DNA of 64,000 nt from Pseudomonadota bacterium (GTDB taxonomy: Bacteria > Bdellovibrionota > UBA1018 > CAIMNF01). This document shows positions 60,568 to 64,000 of the stretch, piece by piece. The DNA is taken from the NCBI GenBank assembly GCA_027491115.1, contig JAIXWV010000020.1, positions 124,001 through 188,000 of the forward strand, written 5' to 3'. The notes beneath the pieces were generated by a model. It saw only the letters and a list, made by a program, of their open reading frames with translations, made no database searches and was not told where the DNA came from. The first letter of the stretch is position 1. Each line of letters opens with the position of its first letter. The translations under genes were made by a program, and so were the position numbers.

Positions 60568-61670
60568 GTCTTGTCCCTCGCACGGATAGCAAGACCGATC
60601 GGTATCACGGCTTCAGGAGCGATACTGTCTAGGTACTCTTGACTCATTTTTTTCGGATCCCCTTGGATCCGCTCGAAAGGATTCACGATCTGCACCGAAA
60701 CACCCACATACTCCTGGACGATCGGAATCATGCCTTGTGCCCGAGATCCTCCGCCCGACAGGTAAACGGTGGACACTGGGGGACCCAAATTCGAGGCGTT
60801 GTAGAAATCGATCGATCGCTTCAGCTCGGTACCGAGCACATGACACATCCTCGAGACGATCTCGGAAACCTCCTGCGGCAATGTCTCGGAAATCTTGAGC
60901 GTCTCTGCATCGACAAAAGTCGGGAGCTTCAATTCACGCTGAATCTCATTGGTGACATTGATGCCACCATAAGGAGCATCTTTGGTGAAGAGGGGGGATC
61001 CGTCGGCACAAATGGTCACTTTCGTACTCATTGCACCGATATCGGCGATCAGAACCGCCTCGTTTGGCGGAATCGTGTAATTTGATTCAAAACAGTTTTG
61101 TAGCGCAAACACCTCGACATCCATCACCTTGGTCTGGAGTCCGGCCTCTTCGATCACTCCAAGATACTGATCGATGTAATCGTTCTTCACCGCAACGACG
61201 ACAACTTCGAATTCATTCTTCTTAGTTTCACGAATGGTTTGATAGTCGATCACAACATCGTTGATATCGAACGGGATATACTGTTCAGCCTCCCAGTAAA
61301 CCTGATCCTCGAGCTCTTTTTTGTTGTTCACGCTGATGGTGATATTCTTGATGATCACCCCGCTCCCCACCAGAGAGGAGCACACTTCTTTAGATTTGAC
61401 TTTGGTCGCCGTCAAAGCTTCTTGAATGGCGAATGCGATGTTCGCCGCGTTCACCACTTCACGCTGATCCGAGAGGACCTCTTCAACCGGAATGTTGGCG
61501 TAGGCCGTCATCATCCAGGAGTTGGATTTCTTGCGTAATTCGACCAGCTTGACGCTCGACGCACCAATGCTGAGACCCACATACGAACGACCAAGCATGA
61601 AAGAGAGGTCAATGCCCCCCTTCAAACGTGCGAGTAGACTACTTCCTGCCCTTCCTTGAGCGGATGCCAT
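60564..61670 (-). CDS. pilM: Type IV pilus assembly protein PilM
   Basis: This 368-residue actin-like cytoplasmic ATPase binds PilN and connects the pilus motor to the alignment complex. It has SYVGLSIGASSVKLVELRKK near residue 30 (phosphate 1 loop), DQVYWEAEQYIPFDINDVVIDYQ, VLIADIGAMSTKVTICADG and STVYLSGGGSRAQGMIPIVQEYVG (adenosine loop). The length is as usual. It opens the run pilM to tamA-like, with its own promoter 7 nt before the ATG and no ribosome binding site. Confidence 0.95.
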   Translation of the reverse strand: MASAQGRAGSSLLARLKGGIDLSFMLGRSYVGLSIGASSVKLVELRKKSNSWMMTAYANIPVEEVLSDQREVVNAANIAFAIQEALTATKVKSKEVCSSLVGSGVIIKNITISVNNKKELEDQVYWEAEQYIPFDINDVVIDYQTIRETKKNEFEVVVVAVKNDYIDQYLGVIEEAGLQTKVMDVEVFALQNCFESNYTIPPNEAVLIADIGAMSTKVTICADGSPLFTKDAPYGGINVTNEIQRELKLPTFVDAETLKISETLPQEVSEIVSRMCHVLGTELKRSIDFYNASNLGPPVSTVYLSGGGSRAQGMIPIVQEYVGVSVQIVNPFERIQGDPKKMSQEYLDSIAPEAVIPIGLAIRARDKT

Positions 61671-61677
61671 GAATACC

Positions 61678-61706
61678 AGAGTATCGGGTTCGAGTAAGAA
61701 TTACAA
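61678..61706 (-). promoter_or_regulatory. Promoter of the pilM operon, near-leaderless geometry
   Basis: On the minus strand TTGTAA (61701-61706), 17 nt and TACTCT (61678-61683) end 7 nt before the pilM ATG. No Shine-Dalgarno sequence is present (GGTATTC only), which fits a transcript starting at the ATG. Confidence 0.4.
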
Positions 61707-61716
61707 TTCATTGACA

Positions 61717-62289
61717 CTAGTTTATGGAAATTTTTGCCGATTCGCCGTCGAGGATCACGTATGAGGCCCGATCCAGTCGACCCGCAGTCAAGTCATTGAC
61801 TGGAACCACCACCACCACATTACGGACCGCCTGATTCAACTCGAGTCCGAACACTGGATCGAAACAGATTTCATCAGTCGCCAAACCCAGGGAGTACCGG
61901 GCCGCCTCGGAACGCGAAAGAATGACCAACTCCTCGGACCTCAGGGTCCAGGTCCCCGGAGCGAGCTCCCTCAACACCGGCCCACTTCCACATCGCTCCA
62001 GAACGTCCACCTGGTATTGACCACCACCGATAAACTTCAAGCGAACAGGACGTTTTTCCTGGATGGAAAGAGTTTTCACACGCTCCAGCTCAGTGGAGAT
62101 CTCTCTCGCCGCCCGCAAGGACCTCCACTTGGGAAGGCGTTCCTTCACTACCGGTACCGCACAAAGGGAGAGGAACAGGATGAGCGCCGATCCAAAAATG
62201 AGGAAGCGTTTCCGATTCTGCCGGATCCGGACCTGCTCATAGAGTTCAAAATCCCGCCACTGCACTTCTTCTTCTATAGGCCGATCCAT
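61717..62289 (-). CDS. GspH/FimT-like protein without a prepilin leader
   Basis: This 190-residue protein has one TM helix near residues 29-46, then RAAREISTELERVKTLSIQEKRPVRLKF, the amphipathic segment typical of minor pseudopilins of the GspH/FimT type. The C-terminal beta domain (YSLGLATDEICFDPVFGLELNQAVRNVVVVV) includes Cys and Gly residues placed as in GspH. The usual GF-T-L-I-E cleavage motif before the hydrophobic segment is absent; the protein instead has a 28-residue charged N-terminus. It may be an anchored, uncleaved assembly factor. It overlaps the pilD gene by 16 nt. Confidence 0.62.
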   Translation of the reverse strand: MDRPIEEEVQWRDFELYEQVRIRQNRKRFLIFGSALILFLSLCAVPVVKERLPKWRSLRAAREISTELERVKTLSIQEKRPVRLKFIGGGQYQVDVLERCGSGPVLRELAPGTWTLRSEELVILSRSEAARYSLGLATDEICFDPVFGLELNQAVRNVVVVVPVNDLTAGRLDRASYVILDGESAKISIN

Positions 62290-63068
62290 GCTGACACCCC
62301 GAAAAAGAGTTCTACCAGAGCCCCGAAGACCAGGAAAGGCCCATAAGGAATCTGGGTCCTGAGCACCCCATCCTCCCCGCCGTCACCCTCCCCACGCCGC
62401 TTGGACCAGGCCGCCATCAACAACCCCACCAGGCTCCCTGTAATGGAACTGATCAATATGGCCGACCAGATCCCCCCGAACCCAAGAAACACTCCAATCG
62501 TTCCCATGAAGTTCACGTCTCCCCCGCCCAACCCCACCCGCCCGGTCAACTTCTCGTAGAGCAGGCCAAACAAAAAGAAAAAACCGAACCCAGCGACCGA
62601 CGCAGCCACCAGCTCTCCAGGTCCGTGACGATAATCAGCAAAGCAAGTCAGAAGCCCCACCCCCCAACCACCAAAACTGAGGGTGTGAGGGATGATCCTG
62701 TGATCGAGATCGATGAAGGTGACTGCTATACCGATCGAAATAAATATCCAGATCCTGAGTTGATTCACCACCTGAATCCCATCAAGCGGCAGACCCAAGT
62801 AACTACCCCAAAACAAGAAAGCGGTCAGGAGCTCCACCAAAGGATAACGAGGAGAAATTTTTGTTCTGCACCCTGCACACTTTCCCCGGAGCACCAGGTA
62901 CCCCAAAACTGGAAGGTTGTGAAACCATCGAATCGATGCTTTACAGGTGGGACATCGACTCCCGGGGTGCACAATCGACTCTTCGAGCGGCAGTCGGTGG
63001 ATGACCACATTCAAAAAACTTCCCAACACCAGACCAAGAATCACGACGAGGATCGATTCGATCATCAT
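62274..63068 (-). CDS. pilD: Prepilin peptidase PilD (A24 family)
   Basis: This 264-residue bifunctional inner-membrane protease cleaves and N-methylates type IV prepilins. It has SFLNVVIHRLP near the start, the zinc-binding Cys pairs CPTC and CAGC in the cytoplasmic loop (as in full-length PilD/GspO), and the two catalytic aspartates in DLDHRIIPH and GGGDVNFMG. Several TM helices follow. It overlaps the permease gene by ATGA and the GspH-like gene by 16 nt. Its likely substrates, the pilins, are encoded elsewhere. Confidence 0.95.
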   Translation of the reverse strand: MMIESILVVILGLVLGSFLNVVIHRLPLEESIVHPGSRCPTCKASIRWFHNLPVLGYLVLRGKCAGCRTKISPRYPLVELLTAFLFWGSYLGLPLDGIQVVNQLRIWIFISIGIAVTFIDLDHRIIPHTLSFGGWGVGLLTCFADYRHGPGELVAASVAGFGFFFLFGLLYEKLTGRVGLGGGDVNFMGTIGVFLGFGGIWSAILISSITGSLVGLLMAAWSKRRGEGDGGEDGVLRTQIPYGPFLVFGALVELFFGVSAWIGL

Positions 63069-63844
63069 AGATTCTTCCTATAAAATACAGCGTTTCCAAT
63101 GAGCATGAACAAGAGGGCCCACGCCAACCCGTACCCCATTCGCTGGATCAACTCAAATCCGCCGAGCGCCACATCGTAATAGACCCGGGTATCCATCAAC
63201 AAAACCTGCCCATTCGGAGTCAACTGCTTGAGCAATGAGAACACAGGGGATCCTTCACCAGCCTGATTCTTCAGAAAATCGAGCTGATCGTGATTGTGAC
63301 TCAGAAACAAGTAGGCCATGCACACCATGACCGAAAGCCCCTGACGAAAAAACAACGACACCAGCATGGCGGTGGCTGAGACCACCCAGGACTCCACCCA
63401 GATCAGGAGTGTGGCCTGAATCAACGCCTCATTCACTCCACCCCCGGTCACACGAAGCGCAATCCATAAAACCATCGTCAGGAGCAGCAGATTCACAGCA
63501 CAAAACCAAAGGATCCCAAGCCACTTTCCAAAAAAATAACTGACTCTCGAGACCGGCCTTGAAAGAGGCAAATAGGCCACGCGTTGCTCCACCTCAGACC
63601 TGAGCAACCTGGCACCGGCTCCCCCTGCAACCAGATATACCGAAAGTGCATTGATCATGATCCCGAAGTGGAGCATGACCCTGTCCTGATGACCGTAAAC
63701 CAACAGGGCCGCTAGGTACCCGAAGAAGAGCAAAAACAAGGATACGAAAAAGATATTGTACAGAATTCGCTCGCGAAGCAGATCCTGAAACGCCTGAGCT
63801 GCCACGAACATGGTCTTTGTCAGATATGCACCACCCCGACTCAT
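63065..63844 (-). CDS. ABC-2 type permease
   Basis: This 259-residue membrane protein has about six TM helices, with the N-terminal FQDLLRERILYNIFFVSLFLLFFGY and the LLRSEVEQRVAYLPLSRPVSRVSYFFGKWLGI block of exporter permeases related to GldF/NosY. The ATG at 63844 overlaps the stop of the ATPase gene (ATGA) and has GGAGGG 7 nt upstream; a GTG at 63859 is less likely. With the partial ATPase it forms an ABC exporter. Position directly before pilD suggests envelope or pilus-related export, but the cargo is unknown. Confidence 0.87.
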   Translation of the reverse strand: MSRGGAYLTKTMFVAAQAFQDLLRERILYNIFFVSLFLLFFGYLAALLVYGHQDRVMLHFGIMINALSVYLVAGGAGARLLRSEVEQRVAYLPLSRPVSRVSYFFGKWLGILWFCAVNLLLLTMVLWIALRVTGGGVNEALIQATLLIWVESWVVSATAMLVSLFFRQGLSVMVCMAYLFLSHNHDQLDFLKNQAGEGSPVFSLLKQLTPNGQVLLMDTRVYYDVALGGFELIQRMGYGLAWALLFMLIGNAVFYRKNL

Positions 63845-64000
63845 GTGCGCGCCCTCCACTCCGAAACGGTTCCCCTGAACCGAATCTCGCCGTCTTCGAG
63901 AATTAAAACTTCATCAGCGAGCTGCTCGACATCCTCCATCACATGGGAGGAAAAGATGATGGTTTTTCCCGCATCACTCCACTTGAGGATCTGGGCCTTG
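63841..64000 (-). CDS. ABC transporter ATPase, C-terminal fragment cut by window edge
   Basis: The minus strand is open from the right edge to a TGA at 63841. The 52 codons read KAQILKWSDAGKTIIFSSHV..., with the H-loop (FSSHVMEDVEQLADEVLILEDG) that marks an ABC ATPase of the exporter type (CcmA/GldA class). Walker A and B lie outside the window. It overlaps the permease gene by ATGA. Confidence 0.85.
   Translation of the reverse strand, partial: KAQILKWSDAGKTIIFSSHVMEDVEQLADEVLILEDGEIRFRGTVSEWRART

Noticed and set aside
61711..61716. TTGACA on the plus strand as a promoter
   Set aside because: It would point antisense into the GspH-like gene and has no -10 at 16-18 nt; a chance match.
1..64000. 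CRISPR arrays, tRNA/rRNA genes, insertion sequences, prophage
   Set aside because: Read on both strands, no regularly spaced repeats, tRNA cloverleaf with CCA-adjacent arm, transposase motif or phage structural gene was seen.

Overview
This window is a densely packed chromosomal segment (roughly 55-60% GC by eye) from a Gram-negative, didermic bacterium. It holds 58 protein genes, two of them cut by the window edges. Many adjacent genes overlap by 1-23 nt, and no gene-free stretch exceeds 300 bases. I found no rRNA, tRNA, CRISPR array, insertion sequence or prophage. The mix of genes (GldA/F/G-type ABC exporter with DUF4340 partner, PilMNOPQ, bactofilin, pseudo-receiver/coiled-coil protein, FliL paralogue, BspA-type lipoprotein, Kdo genes, nucleoside/base salvage) resembles Bdellovibrionota or related former deltaproteobacterial lineages. 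That placement is an inference from gene content, not a phylogenetic result.

Layout. 1-6.0 kb (minus strand): a truncated BspA-like surface lipoprotein, a secreted C39/papain-like peptidase candidate, and a YejA-YejB-YejE type peptide importer without its ATPase. 6.1-11.4 kb (plus): GldA/F/G-like ABC system, DUF4340 protein and a Yip1-like membrane protein. 11.4-15.0 kb: metG and a salvage trio (thymidine kinase, UPRT-like, HPRT). 15.0-18.8 kb: GHMP sugar kinase, DUF429 protein and two Opp/Dpp-type permeases, again without ATPase. 18.8-20.0 kb: a serpin lipoprotein. 20.0-21.8 kb (minus): iscS-iscA-fdx with no iscU. 21.9-27.8 kb (minus): kdsB-pyrG-kdsA-kdsC plus a peptidoglycan glycosyltransferase and a transpeptidase-only PBP, which together look like a split class A PBP. 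27.9-30.5 kb: a FrzS/AglZ-like pseudo-receiver coiled-coil protein, divergent from a membrane coiled-coil protein and a bactofilin. 30.5-32.9 kb (minus): FliL-like protein, alanine dehydrogenase and a metallo-hydrolase. 32.9-34.7 kb: two SDR enzymes. 34.7-36.1 kb: an outer-membrane barrel. 36.2-43.6 kb (plus): PBP1B-like enzyme, peptide-binding protein, CHASE2 histidine kinase and NtrC-type regulator. 43.6-46.4 kb (minus): unknown membrane protein, parvulin, rpsI and rplM. 46.4-61.7 kb (minus): one long run, pilM-N-O-P-Q, TPR, efp, accB, accC, TPR, tamB, tamA-like. 61.7-64 kb (minus): GspH-like protein, prepilin peptidase, ABC-2 permease and the end of its ATPase.

Working together. Most of the window serves the cell envelope: Kdo/LPS precursors with their own CTP source, two peptidoglycan synthase systems, outer-membrane biogenesis (TamA/B), type IV pilus alignment and secretin, and bactofilin. 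The rest is nutrient uptake and salvage (peptides, nucleobases) and core metabolism.

The least expected signal is regulatory. At least nine genes that appear to begin transcripts have a -10-like hexamer ending only 6-9 nt before the start codon, several with a well-spaced -35 box. That geometry predicts leaderless or nearly leaderless mRNAs, including one for ribosomal protein L13.
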